Shown here: in pieces, positions 8,865 through 16,729 of the stretch | How the letters are laid out: each line of letters begins with the position of its first letter | Position numbering within the stretch: position 1 is the first letter of the stretch | Origin: Microbacterium sp. YJN-G | GTDB taxonomy: Bacteria; Actinomycetota; Actinomycetes; Actinomycetales; Microbacteriaceae | Assembly: GCF_015040615.1 (NCBI RefSeq) | Contig: NZ_CP060402.1 | Coordinates: forward strand, 2,170,001 to 2,234,000 | DNA length: 64,000 bases | Direction of reading: 5' to 3' | Made by a program: the position numbers and the translations under genes | The notes under the pieces: generated by a model | Databases searched by the model: none | What the model was told of the DNA's origin: nothing | What the model saw: the letters and a program-made list of their open reading frames with translations, nothing else

Positions 8865-10340
8865 TCAGCGTGCCGGGCCCAGCAGTGCGCGGCGCGCAGC
8901 CCTGGCCGCCACCAGGCTCGCAGCGGATGCCGTGATCACGCCTCCGGCTCCGGCGACCGGGAGTCCGACGTTCACGGCCGGGATGTCGGGCCTGACGGCG
9001 CGGATGCGGTCGAGCGCCGCACGCTGTGCGGCATCCGCATCGAGCCGGTCGACGAGCACGACGGCCTGGTCGGCGCCCGCTGCCGCGGCGTCGATGCGGG
9101 CATCCGTCGCCGTCTCGGGCTCGAGCCGCACGAAGGCGCCGCCGGCGGCGATCGCGAGGGCGACATGGGATGCCGCGCTGTCGACGGCGAGACTGGACGA
9201 GCGACGCAGATCGATCACCGTGGTCGGGATGTCAGCGAGCGGGGCGATCTCACCGTCGATGCGCAATGCACGGTCGGAGATCGCATCGCCGTCGAAGGGC
9301 GTGCCGATGACGTCTGCGATCGGGGCACGCCCGCGGACCGCCTCGGCCATCGCGGCCACGCGCCTGGCAGCCTCCTCGACCCGCGACCGGGGCAGCTCTC
9401 CCGCACGGATCGCGGCGACCACCGCGTCCCTCGCGGATCGGTAGTCGCGCTCATCCTGGTCCGGCAGCATCGCCGCGCCGGGATTGGTCGGGTTGCCGAT
9501 GCAGAAAAGATCGGCGCCCGCGGCGAGCGCGCGAACGGCTCCCCCGCCGATGCCGATCGTCTCGCGGATGGCGGCCATGTCGAGCGCGTCGGTGACGATC
9601 ACGCCTTCGAAGCCCCGCTCGCGCAGCCCGCCCAGCACGAGCGGGTTGAGCGTCGCGGGAACGTCTCCCCAGTGCGACGCGCAGATGTGGGCGGTCATGA
9701 TGGCTCTCACGCCCGCGCGCACCGCCGCGTCGAACGGCGGGAGGTGCACCCGCTCGATCTCGCCCTGATCGAGTGCGATCCGTGGCAGGTCGTGGTGCGA
9801 GTCGGTGTGGGTGTCGCCGTGCCCGGGATAGTGCTTGGCGCACGCGGCGAGCCCGGTGGACTGGATGCCGTCCACCGCCGCGGCGACGTGCCGGGAGACG
9901 AGTTCGGTCGTGGAGCCGAATGCGCGCACTCCGATGACGGGGTTGCGCGGGTCTGTGTTGACGTCGGCGACCGGGGCGATGACGACGTCGGCGCCGATCG
10001 CATCGACGCGGCGTCCGATCTCGCGGCCGGTCGCGCGAGTGGCATCCGTATCGTCGAGCATCCCGAGCTCGGCCGCTCCCGGGACTGTGGAACCGGTGCG
10101 CGTCTCGAGGCGCGTCACGCTGCCGCCCTCCTCGTCGATGCCGATGAGGGCGTGCGGGGCGATGCGGTGGATATCGGCGCTCAGCGCCGCAGTGTCGCCG
10201 TCGAGGTTCTGGGCGAAGTAGACGACGCCGGCGAGTCCGTCACCGAGAGCTTCCGCGAGCCATCCGGGCACATCGCCGCCGAGGAATCCGGGCCACAGCA
10301 CTCCGTTGACCAGCCGCTCCAGCTCGTCGGCGTGTGCCAT
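8865..10340 (-). CDS. nagZ: Beta-N-acetylhexosaminidase, glycoside hydrolase family 3
   Basis: Probably releases GlcNAc from muropeptides or wall fragments. 491 aa from the ATG at 10340, chosen because GGAGGAG stands 6 nt upstream. GH3 N-terminal domain about 5-340 with the NagZ signature KHYPGHGDTHTDSHHD (K169, H170, Asp-His dyad near 178-181) and nucleophile D251 in VTDALDM; a small C-terminal domain (about 370-490) may be a degenerate GH3 C domain. No signal peptide, so cytoplasmic action is likely. First gene of nagZ-murQ-murI-rph-rdgB, divergent from pncB. The murQ link supports wall recycling rather than a plant or chitin glycan. Confidence 0.9.
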   Translation of the reverse strand: MAHADELERLVNGVLWPGFLGGDVPGWLAEALGDGLAGVVYFAQNLDGDTAALSADIHRIAPHALIGIDEEGGSVTRLETRTGSTVPGAAELGMLDDTDATRATGREIGRRVDAIGADVVIAPVADVNTDPRNPVIGVRAFGSTTELVSRHVAAAVDGIQSTGLAACAKHYPGHGDTHTDSHHDLPRIALDQGEIERVHLPPFDAAVRAGVRAIMTAHICASHWGDVPATLNPLVLGGLRERGFEGVIVTDALDMAAIRETIGIGGGAVRALAAGADLFCIGNPTNPGAAMLPDQDERDYRSARDAVVAAIRAGELPRSRVEEAARRVAAMAEAVRGRAPIADVIGTPFDGDAISDRALRIDGEIAPLADIPTTVIDLRRSSSLAVDSAASHVALAIAAGGAFVRLEPETATDARIDAAAAGADQAVVLVDRLDADAAQRAALDRIRAVRPDIPAVNVGLPVAGAGGVITASAASLVAARAARRALLGPAR

Positions 10341-10413
10341 CGTCGGCTCCTCCTGCATCTCGGTTGCCGATTCTCCCGGCACGCTGATCAGTATTCCCGA
10401 TCCGCCGCCTGGA

Positions 10414-10419
10414 TACACT
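10414..10419 (+). promoter_or_regulatory. Putative leaderless -10 box of pncB
   Basis: TACACT followed by 6 nt and the ATG at 10426. Confidence 0.55.
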
Positions 10420-10425
10420 GGCCGG

Positions 10426-11745
10426 ATGAGCTCCGCGTTCCTCACCGACCGCTACGAACTGACCATGCTCGCCGCGTCGCTGCGCGACGGAACAGCCGCG
10501 CGACCGAGCGTCTTCGAGCTGTTCTCGCGGCGGCTCTCCGGCGGTCGCCGCTTCGGCGTGGTCGCAGGCACCGGCCGCCTGCTCTCGCTGCTGCGCGAGT
10601 TCCACTTCGGCGACGACGAGCTGCGGTTCCTGCGCGACAACGACGTGGTGGATGCCGAGGCGCTGCGCTACCTGGAGAACTACCGCTTCACCGGAAGCAT
10701 CCGCGGCTACCGCGAGGGCGAACTGTACTTCCCCGGCTCCCCCATCCTCACCGTGGAGGGCACCTTCGCGGATGCCGTCGTACTCGAGACGATCGCGCTG
10801 AGCGTGCTCAATCACGACTCTGCCGTGGCGACGGCCGCATCGCGGATGAGCATCGCTGCCGGTGATCGCCCGCTGGCCGAGATGGGATCGCGGCGCGCGG
10901 CCGAGCAGTCCGCCGTCGCCGCCGCCCGCGCCGCCTACATCGCAGGATTCGGCGCGACCAGCAACCTCGAAGCGGGCCGCCGCTGGGGCATCCCTACCAT
11001 GGGCACCGCCGCGCACTCCTGGACGCTGCTGCACGACAGCGAGGAGGACGCCTTCCGCGCGCAGGTGGAGAGCCTGGGCGTGGAGACCACGCTGCTCGTG
11101 GACACCTACGACATCCGCACGGGCGTCGAGACCGCGATCCGCGTCGCCGGCACCAGGCTCGGCGGCGTGCGCCTGGACTCCGGCGACCTGCCGATCGTCG
11201 CGGGCGAAGTGCGCGCGCACCTCGACGAGCTGGGCGCCACCGAGACGCGGATCACCGTGACCAGCGACCTCGACGAGTACGCGATCGCCGCGCTCGCCGC
11301 CTCACCCGTGGACTCGTACGGAGTGGGGACGTCCGTGGTCACCGGATCCGGGTACCCGACAGCCGGGATGGTCTACAAGCTCGTGGCCAGACAGGATGCC
11401 GCAGCTGGCTGGGTGGCCGTGGCCAAGGCGTCGGCCGACAAGGGCTCGAAGGGCGGCCGCAAGTCGGCGTTCCGCAGCATCCAGGACGGCGTCGCCGTCT
11501 CGGAGACGATCAGCGTCGCCGACGGCTTCGAGCAGGTCCACGCGACCTCAGACCACCCGGGTTCGCGTGCACTGCAGGTCACGCTCGTCGACAACGGCGA
11601 CATCGATGCGTCCTACGAGGGCGCGTCGGGTACGGCATCCGCTCGGGAGCACCACCTGCGCGTGCGTGAGGAGCTGCCGGTGCGCGCGCTGGCGCTCAGC
11701 AAGTCCGACCCGGCGATCCCGACGGTCTTCGTCGACGTCGCCTGA
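10426..11745 (+). CDS. pncB: Nicotinate phosphoribosyltransferase
   Basis: Converts nicotinate and PRPP to nicotinate mononucleotide, first step of the Preiss-Handler NAD salvage route. 439 aa. The N-terminal FLTDRYELTMLAA and the internal GTAAHSW, LLVDTYD and VRLDSGDL are diagnostic of the NAPRTase family. The ATG at 10426 is preferred over upstream in-frame starts that would overlap nagZ: a TACACT box lies 6 nt before it and the conserved YELTM begins soon after. Monocistronic; its 3' side is a REP-like repeat facing the convergent DUF3039 gene. Confidence 0.95.
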   Translation: MSSAFLTDRYELTMLAASLRDGTAARPSVFELFSRRLSGGRRFGVVAGTGRLLSLLREFHFGDDELRFLRDNDVVDAEALRYLENYRFTGSIRGYREGELYFPGSPILTVEGTFADAVVLETIALSVLNHDSAVATAASRMSIAAGDRPLAEMGSRRAAEQSAVAAARAAYIAGFGATSNLEAGRRWGIPTMGTAAHSWTLLHDSEEDAFRAQVESLGVETTLLVDTYDIRTGVETAIRVAGTRLGGVRLDSGDLPIVAGEVRAHLDELGATETRITVTSDLDEYAIAALAASPVDSYGVGTSVVTGSGYPTAGMVYKLVARQDAAAGWVAVAKASADKGSKGGRKSAFRSIQDGVAVSETISVADGFEQVHATSDHPGSRALQVTLVDNGDIDASYEGASGTASAREHHLRVREELPVRALALSKSDPAIPTVFVDVA

Positions 11746-11757
11746 CCGGTCCCTCTC

Positions 11758-11808
11758 GGCCCCTGGAGCTCTCGAAGTGCCTGGGTCCCTGAGGCTCTCG
11801 AAGGGCCT
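11758..11808. repeat. REP-like repeat pair between pncB and the DUF3039 gene
   Basis: Two adjacent copies (ending CTCTCGAAGTGCC and CTCTCGAAGGGCC) of the dispersed element in a convergent gap. Confidence 0.75.
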
Positions 11809-11830
11809 CAGCCCCCTCGCCTGACCGCTG

Positions 11831-12097
11831 TTACGCGACCATGCTCTCGTAGATCTCCTTGCAGGTCGGGCAGATCGGGAACTTCTCGGGGTCGCGCCCC
11901 GGGGTCCACTTCTTGCCGCAGAGAGCGCGCACCGGCTTGCCGGTGATCGCGGACTCGAGGATCTTGTCCTTCTTCACGTAGTGCGAGAAGCGCTCATGGT
12001 CGCCGGGCTCGAGGTTCTCCTCGCGGAGGAGCTCTTCGAGTTCGCGATCAAGTGTTGCCACGCCACCCTGATCGGGGCTGTCCAGCGGAGTACTCAT
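11831..12097 (-). CDS. DUF3039 family protein
   Basis: Small conserved actinobacterial protein of unknown function, 88 aa. A charged N-terminal half (EELLREENLEPGD, KDKILES) leads into a zinc-ribbon-like module with three cysteines, ALCGKKW and ICPTCKE; the fourth ligand could be a His or another residue. Metal binding is inferred from the pattern. A TAGAAT box stands 6 nt before the ATG, so the gene probably has its own leaderless transcript. The stop faces pncB. Recognised from the sequence pattern; no function should be assumed. Confidence 0.88.
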   Translation of the reverse strand: MSTPLDSPDQGGVATLDRELEELLREENLEPGDHERFSHYVKKDKILESAITGKPVRALCGKKWTPGRDPEKFPICPTCKEIYESMVA

Positions 12098-12103
12098 GCC
12101 GTG

Positions 12104-12109
12104 ATTCTA
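12104..12109 (-). promoter_or_regulatory. Putative leaderless -10 box of the DUF3039 gene
   Basis: TAGAAT on the minus strand, 6 nt before the ATG at 12097. Confidence 0.6.
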
Positions 12110-12137
12110 GTCGCCGTACGGCCGCCGGGATCGGTCG

Positions 12138-12191
12138 TCTCAGCATCCGGTCCGGTCATCTCAGCATCCGGTTCGGTATCTCAGCATCAGG
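12138..12191. repeat. Short tandem repeat, period 20-21 bp
   Basis: Three copies of TCTCAGCATCMGGT start at 12138, 12159 and 12179, the last running into the 3' end of the permease gene. It lies just upstream of the DUF3039 -10 box on the minus strand, so it may carry regulatory sites or be simple slippage. Confidence 0.6.
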
Positions 12192-13752
12192 TCGTCTCGA
12201 CGAACTCCATCAGCCGCTCACCGCTGCGCTCGAAGATCGCCGCTCCGATCGCCGCGCCGCCGAACAGCACGAGAGTGCCCGTGATGGCGCCGGTCCAGAA
12301 CGCGGCGGGCGCGTGCTGATCGCCCTCGACCATGGTCAGGCCGAACAGCCACAGCGTGGGCGCGCTGAACAGCAGCGCTCCGAGGAAGGTGCCGGCCGCT
12401 CCGAACGATCCGTGCGCCGACGAGCGCTGCGGCTGCTGGAACGGGCTGTCGCCCGGCCGAGACACGGCGTACGGCGCGACCACCGACGCGATGCTCGACA
12501 TCCCGAGCCCCGTCAGCAGCAGCGCCGCCGCGACGCCGATGAGCGGCAGCAGCAGATCCCATCTGCCGATGTAGGCCAGCGTCACCGACACGGCGACAGC
12601 CAGCACCGGGATCGACACCAGCAGCACGGGGATCAGGCGTCCCAGCCGGTCGGGCAGGCCGCGCACTCCGCTGGCGATGTGGATCCACAGCGCGGTCGAA
12701 TCGTAGGCGACGTCGTTGTGCGGCAGCCAGCCGAAGAACAGCGCCATGAGCGGCACCGGTACGAGCGCCGCGATCCACAGCGGGACCCCGGCGACCATCA
12801 GCGGGAAGACGGTGAGCACCCCGGCGATGGGCACGACGATGATGTTGACGATGTAGCGCCGGTCGCGCAGCCAGTACACGAGGCTGCGAGCGCCGATGGC
12901 GCCGAACGCGTTGCCCGGCAGGGATCCGAACCACCCGAGTCCGGAGCGCTCGCGGGTCGCGTAGGGCCGCTCGGTCGTGGTCAGCAGGCGGCGGACCAGG
13001 TACGCCCACAGCGCGAGAAGCCCGCCCACCGTGGCGAGGGCGATCAGCCCGCTCGCCCAGGCTGCTGCCGTCTCACCCGCAGCGACATGGAAGAGGAAGG
13101 CCTGCGGCGCCGCCAGTGGCGAGAAGCCGATGATCGAGCGGGCGGCGTCGACGCCCGCGGGCACCTGACCATCCCACTCCAGAGATGCGAAGTAGGCGGC
13201 GACGGGGAACGCGACGACGATCACGGGGATGGTGAACAGCACGGTCAGCTCGCGCGAACGGCGCTCGGGCAGCGCGATCGCGCTGACCGCCATGCCGATC
13301 CGCGCGGCCAGCACGGTCGAGATCACACCGACGATGCCCGCCAGCACCGCGACCGGCCAGGGCGCGCCGGCGCTGACGGCGGCGATCACGAAGCAGGTGC
13401 TGACGGCGATGAGCGCGAAGCTGGGCACGCTGACCAGGGCGGCGAGCGCGAGGATCCACGGCATCCGCTTCTCGTCCACGCCGAACGGCGCGAACCGGCG
13501 CGGGTCGAGCTGGTCCGGGGTGCCGATGATCATGGGCGCCAGGAAGAAGGCGACGAAGGCGGCGGCGGCGCTGAGCACGGTGACGGTGCGGGCGGTCGCG
13601 AGCGGCGCGGCGCCGAGGCCGAGCACGGCGATGCAGACCGAGACGGTGACGGCGATGGTTGCGAGCAGGGCGATCGCGCTGCGACCGGGACGCTCACCGC
13701 GCAGGGCACCCGCGAGCAGGTCGAGCCTCAGTCGGAGAACGTGTGCAACCAC
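12187..13752 (-). CDS. ABC-2 type transporter, large permease subunit
   Basis: Integral membrane partner of the ATPase encoded just upstream. About 521 aa from a GTG at 13752, which has GGAGGGG a few bases upstream and overlaps the ATPase 3' end by 25 nt, so translation is coupled. About twelve hydrophobic segments, arranged as two similar halves (about 25-290 and 330-510), separated by a charged loop (RRLLTTTERPYATRERSG). The length and layout suit an export-type permease acting as one polypeptide. Substrate unknown. A start at 13887 would overlap the ATPase much further and gives an arginine-rich, non-membrane leader, so it is rejected. Confidence 0.8.
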   Translation of the reverse strand: MVAHVLRLRLDLLAGALRGERPGRSAIALLATIAVTVSVCIAVLGLGAAPLATARTVTVLSAAAAFVAFFLAPMIIGTPDQLDPRRFAPFGVDEKRMPWILALAALVSVPSFALIAVSTCFVIAAVSAGAPWPVAVLAGIVGVISTVLAARIGMAVSAIALPERRSRELTVLFTIPVIVVAFPVAAYFASLEWDGQVPAGVDAARSIIGFSPLAAPQAFLFHVAAGETAAAWASGLIALATVGGLLALWAYLVRRLLTTTERPYATRERSGLGWFGSLPGNAFGAIGARSLVYWLRDRRYIVNIIVVPIAGVLTVFPLMVAGVPLWIAALVPVPLMALFFGWLPHNDVAYDSTALWIHIASGVRGLPDRLGRLIPVLLVSIPVLAVAVSVTLAYIGRWDLLLPLIGVAAALLLTGLGMSSIASVVAPYAVSRPGDSPFQQPQRSSAHGSFGAAGTFLGALLFSAPTLWLFGLTMVEGDQHAPAAFWTGAITGTLVLFGGAAIGAAIFERSGERLMEFVETT

Positions 13753-15668
13753 TCCAGCCCCTCCACTTCTCCGCCGGTGCCGGACAGCTCGACGAATCGC
13801 GCTGCCAGGGTCTGGCCTGCCCGCACCTCGTCGATGGTCCCCTCGGCGAGCACCTCGCCGCCGACGATGACCGCGACGCGCGAGCACACCCGCTCGACCA
13901 GGTCCATGCCGTGGCTGGAGAGGATCACCGTGCCGCCGTGCGCGACGTACGAGCGCAGGATGTCGAGGATCACCCCGGATGAGACCGGGTCGACCGCCTC
14001 GAACGGCTCGTCGAGCACGAGCACCCGCGGGGAATGGATCAGTGCGCCGGCGAGCATGACCTTCTTGGTCATGCCGGCCGAGTAGTCCGACACGACGCGG
14101 CTGAGTGCCTCGGTGAGGTCGAAGGCGCGCGCGAGGTCGGCGACGCGCTTCTCGATCACGGCGCGGTCCAGGCGCCGCAGCTGCCCGTAGTAGTGCAGCA
14201 GCTGCCGCCCGGTGAGCCGGTCGAAGGTGCGCAGCCGGTCGGGCAGCACGCCCATGACGCGCTTGGCGCCCAGCGGATCGGCGCGCTGGTCGATGCCGGC
14301 GATGTGCACGGTGCCCTCATCGGGGCGCAGCAGGCCGGCGATGATCGACAGCGTCGTGGTCTTGCCGGCTCCGTTCGGGCCGACCAACCCGTAGAACGTG
14401 CCGGCGGGGACCGTGAGGTCGATGCCGTCGACGGCATGGGTCTCGCCGAAGCGCTTGACGAGCCCGCGGATGCGGATCGCGTCGGTGCGCGGCGCGGAAT
14501 CCTCGTCCGTCGCCTCCGGCGCGGGGACGCCGGATACGGCGTCGTCGAGTGCGGTGGCGTCCGCGGATGCGGTGTCGTCGGATGCTGTGGCATCCAGAGC
14601 CGTTTCGTCGATCGCGATGTCGGCCCGTGCAGCGTCAACGGGTGCGGCTTCCTCCGCGGCAGCCTCGTACGGCGCCGTCGTCGTGATCGCGGCATCCGCT
14701 TCCGCCTCTGCGGACGTCGCGTCCTCTCCAGCCGTCTCGGCGACCGCCGGTTTCCCGGCGACATCCTGCGCAGGCTCGGCTGCGGCCGGGCCTGTCTCGG
14801 CAGCGGCATCCGGGACGACAGGCGGAGCGGCTGCCGCCCTGGCGGCAGATCCGCGTGGAGGACGCGCCTCGGTCGGCGTCGCGGCGCTGTTCGACGCCGC
14901 CGTCAGCCGACGCGCGGGAGCCGTCGATTCATCGGTCACGGATTGAACATCGAGCTGCTGGACCGGGGCGATCGACGATGCATCCACGGCATCCGTCGTG
15001 CTGGCTGCTGCCGTCTCAGCGGGGGCGGGCTTCGTCGTGCGCTTCGCGGGGGTCTTCCGGGCGGGCGCGGGTTCCGGCGAGGTCGTCTTCGCGGCAGTGG
15101 TCCGCTTCGCCGGCGTCTTCCTGGCCTGTGCGGACTTCTCACCGGATGCCGTCGCGGGCGTGGCCGTCTTCTTGGCCGCCGCGGTCGACTTCGCTGAGGT
15201 GGTCGACTTCGCTGAGGCGGATGACTTCGCGGACGCGGATGAATTCGCGGCCGAGGCGGTCCTCTTCGTCGCAGTGGCCGTCTTGTCCGCGTCGGCGCTC
15301 TTGGCGTCGGCCTTCACTGCGGTGGATGCGGCCGCGGCCTTCTTCACCGCCGCCGTCTTCGCCGCGCTGGTCGTGGCGGTGCGCTTAGCGGCGGCGGTCT
15401 TCGACTCGCTCGCTGCGGACGCGGCCTTCTTGGCCGCGGCGGTCTTCGCCGCCGTCGACTTCGCGGCAGCCGACTTTGCGGCGGGTGACTTCGCGGCGGG
15501 TGACTTCGCGGTCGCCGGCTTCGCGGCGGGCGACTTCGCAGGAGACTTCTTCGCCGCAGGCTTCTTCGCAGCCGGAGCCTTCTGGGTTTCAGGCGCCTTG
15601 ACGGCATCCGCATACTCGTTCTGAGTGTTCTCGATGCGGTCGTCTCCAGAGGCGAGATCAGCAGTCAC
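13728..15668 (-). CDS. ABC transporter ATPase with H1-like basic and acidic N-terminal extension
   Basis: ATP-binding subunit of an ABC-2 exporter with an unusual 390-residue extension. 646 aa. Residues 24-215 are a low-complexity Ala/Lys/Pro/Ser/Thr segment of AAK, SPAAK and TPAKR units, like histone H1 tails; 216-392 are Ala/Glu/Asp/Thr-rich and acidic; 396-615 are a standard ABC domain with Walker A GPNGAGKT (430-437), signature YSAGM (529-533), Walker B VLVLDEPF (549-556) and H586. The GTG start at 15668 has TACCGT 6 nt upstream, which supports the full-length form. The ATPase alone would be about 250 aa. The permease overlaps its 3' end. Confidence 0.85.
   Translation of the reverse strand: MTADLASGDDRIENTQNEYADAVKAPETQKAPAAKKPAAKKSPAKSPAAKPATAKSPAAKSPAAKSAAAKSTAAKTAAAKKAASAASESKTAAAKRTATTSAAKTAAVKKAAAASTAVKADAKSADADKTATATKRTASAANSSASAKSSASAKSTTSAKSTAAAKKTATPATASGEKSAQARKTPAKRTTAAKTTSPEPAPARKTPAKRTTKPAPAETAAASTTDAVDASSIAPVQQLDVQSVTDESTAPARRLTAASNSAATPTEARPPRGSAARAAAAPPVVPDAAAETGPAAAEPAQDVAGKPAVAETAGEDATSAEAEADAAITTTAPYEAAAEEAAPVDAARADIAIDETALDATASDDTASADATALDDAVSGVPAPEATDEDSAPRTDAIRIRGLVKRFGETHAVDGIDLTVPAGTFYGLVGPNGAGKTTTLSIIAGLLRPDEGTVHIAGIDQRADPLGAKRVMGVLPDRLRTFDRLTGRQLLHYYGQLRRLDRAVIEKRVADLARAFDLTEALSRVVSDYSAGMTKKVMLAGALIHSPRVLVLDEPFEAVDPVSSGVILDILRSYVAHGGTVILSSHGMDLVERVCSRVAVIVGGEVLAEGTIDEVRAGQTLAARFVELSGTGGEVEGLEWLHTFSD
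15024..15599 (-). repeat. Low-complexity Ala/Lys coding repeats (H1-like tail)
   Basis: Codons 24-215 of the ABC ATPase are degenerate repeats of GCC/GCG and AAG codons in 9-15-bp units, densest at 15460-15560. They keep one open frame with G or C at third positions, as expected for selected coding sequence. Confidence 0.8.
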
Positions 15669-15674
15669 AGGTAT

Positions 15675-15680
15675 ACGGTA
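15675..15680 (-). promoter_or_regulatory. Putative leaderless -10 box of the ABC ATPase
   Basis: TACCGT on the minus strand, 6 nt before the GTG at 15668. Confidence 0.55.
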
Positions 15681-15927
15681 TCAAGCAGATAACGATCATC
15701 CCGCGACGGCATCCGCACTGCGTAACAGGCGGCGTGGCGGCGCGACGATCGACCTCGAAGCGGAGGGTGCAGACCCTGAGCGGAAGGTGTGCAAACGATC
15801 ACGAAACGGCAACGGCGACGCCGCAGCCCCGGATGCTCACAGGTGCCATCACTAGCATTGCCCTGGCACGAAGAGGTGTCCCGTCGATGAATCGACAGTG
15901 AACACAAGTTCTTTCTAGGAGAAAATC

Positions 15928-16620
15928 GTGACTCTTCAGACCGTCATCCTGGCCGCAGGCATGGGCTCGCGCCTGGGCCGTGCGCTGCCCAAGCCGCTCA
16001 CCGAGCTGAGCGACGGCCGCACGATCATGCAGCAGCAGCACGACAACATCCGCAGCGCCTTCGGGTCCGAGGCCCGCATCACCGCCGTCGTCGGCTACCG
16101 TGCCGAGACCATCATCGAGGCGTTCCCGACCGCGAAGTACGTGCACAACGAGCGTTACGACGTGACCAACACCTCCAAGAGCCTGCTGCGCGCGCTGAGC
16201 GTGACCGGCAAGAGCGGCGTGCTGTGGATGAACGGCGACGTCGTCTTCGACCCGCGCATCCTGGGCCGTGCGATCGAGTTCATCGAGCGCGATCAGTCGT
16301 TCGTCACCGTCAACACCTCGAAGGTGAGCGACGAAGAGGTCAAGTACACCGTCACCGCAGAGGGCTTCATCAAGGAGCTGTCGAAGACGGTCAAGGGCGG
16401 CCTAGGCGAGGCCGTGGGCATCAACTACATCTCGTCGGCCGACAAGGCGGCGTTCGTGCGCCAGCTGCAGCGCGTCGACGACCAGGACTACTTCGAGCGC
16501 GGTCTCGAGCTCGCGATCGCCGAGAACGGACTGCTGCTCGAGCCGATGGACGTCTCCGACCTGTACGCGGTCGAGGTCGACTTCGCCGAGGACCTCGAGC
16601 GCGCCAACCTCTTCGTCTGA
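15928..16620 (+). CDS. NTP transferase, phosphocholine cytidylyltransferase (LicC)-like
   Basis: Nucleotidyltransferase of the GT-A-like NTP_transferase family, closest in look to LicC and related cytidylyl/uridylyl transferases that activate small phosphorylated alcohols or sugars for surface polymers. 230 aa; N-terminal VILAAGMGSRLG is the nucleotide-binding loop, PKPL a conserved contact, and WMNGDVVFD the metal-binding Asp region. GTG start with a strong AGGAGAAA ribosome site, so this mRNA has a leader, unlike many neighbours. No choline kinase or polymer genes adjoin it, so the substrate is open. A clear terminator follows. Confidence 0.8.
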   Translation: MTLQTVILAAGMGSRLGRALPKPLTELSDGRTIMQQQHDNIRSAFGSEARITAVVGYRAETIIEAFPTAKYVHNERYDVTNTSKSLLRALSVTGKSGVLWMNGDVVFDPRILGRAIEFIERDQSFVTVNTSKVSDEEVKYTVTAEGFIKELSKTVKGGLGEAVGINYISSADKAAFVRQLQRVDDQDYFERGLELAIAENGLLLEPMDVSDLYAVEVDFAEDLERANLFV

Positions 16621-16626
16621 CCCTCT

Positions 16627-16668
16627 GGATCCCTGAGCCCGCTGGGTCCCTGAGGCTCTCGAAGGGCC
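16627..16668. repeat. REP-like repeat downstream of the nucleotidyltransferase
   Basis: One partial and one complete copy of the dispersed element, abutting the terminator stem. Confidence 0.7.
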
Positions 16669-16693
16669 GCCTCCCCCTCCGGGAGGCGGCTTT
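16666..16693 (+). terminator. Rho-independent terminator of the nucleotidyltransferase gene
   Basis: 10-bp perfect stem GCCGCCTCCC / GGGAGGCGGC with a 5-nt loop, followed by TTTCGGCTTT. Confidence 0.8.
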
Positions 16694-16717
16694 CGGCTTT
16701 CTCGCGGGCACCGCGCA

Positions 16718-16723
16718 TAGGAT
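16718..16723 (+). promoter_or_regulatory. Putative leaderless -10 box of the gene at 16730
   Basis: TAGGAT followed by 6 nt and the ATG at 16730. Confidence 0.6.
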
Positions 16724-16729
16724 CACCGC

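Noticed and set aside
10341..10425. Riboswitch or NAD-responsive leader before pncB
   Set aside because: Only 85 bp between divergent starts and the -10 box abuts the ATG, leaving no leader.
8733..10865. Long plus-strand frame opposite nagZ
   Set aside because: Composition without any fold, spans nagZ and enters pncB out of frame; the GH3 motifs on the minus strand are decisive.
12052..14085. 677-codon plus-strand frame rich in His, Arg and Asp
   Set aside because: Antisense to the membrane permease; typical low-information shadow.
13728..14500. ABC ATPase starting just before its ABC domain (about 250 aa)
   Set aside because: No ATG or GTG with promoter or ribosome site at that place (nearby Val codon is GTA), while the long GTG start has a -10 box.
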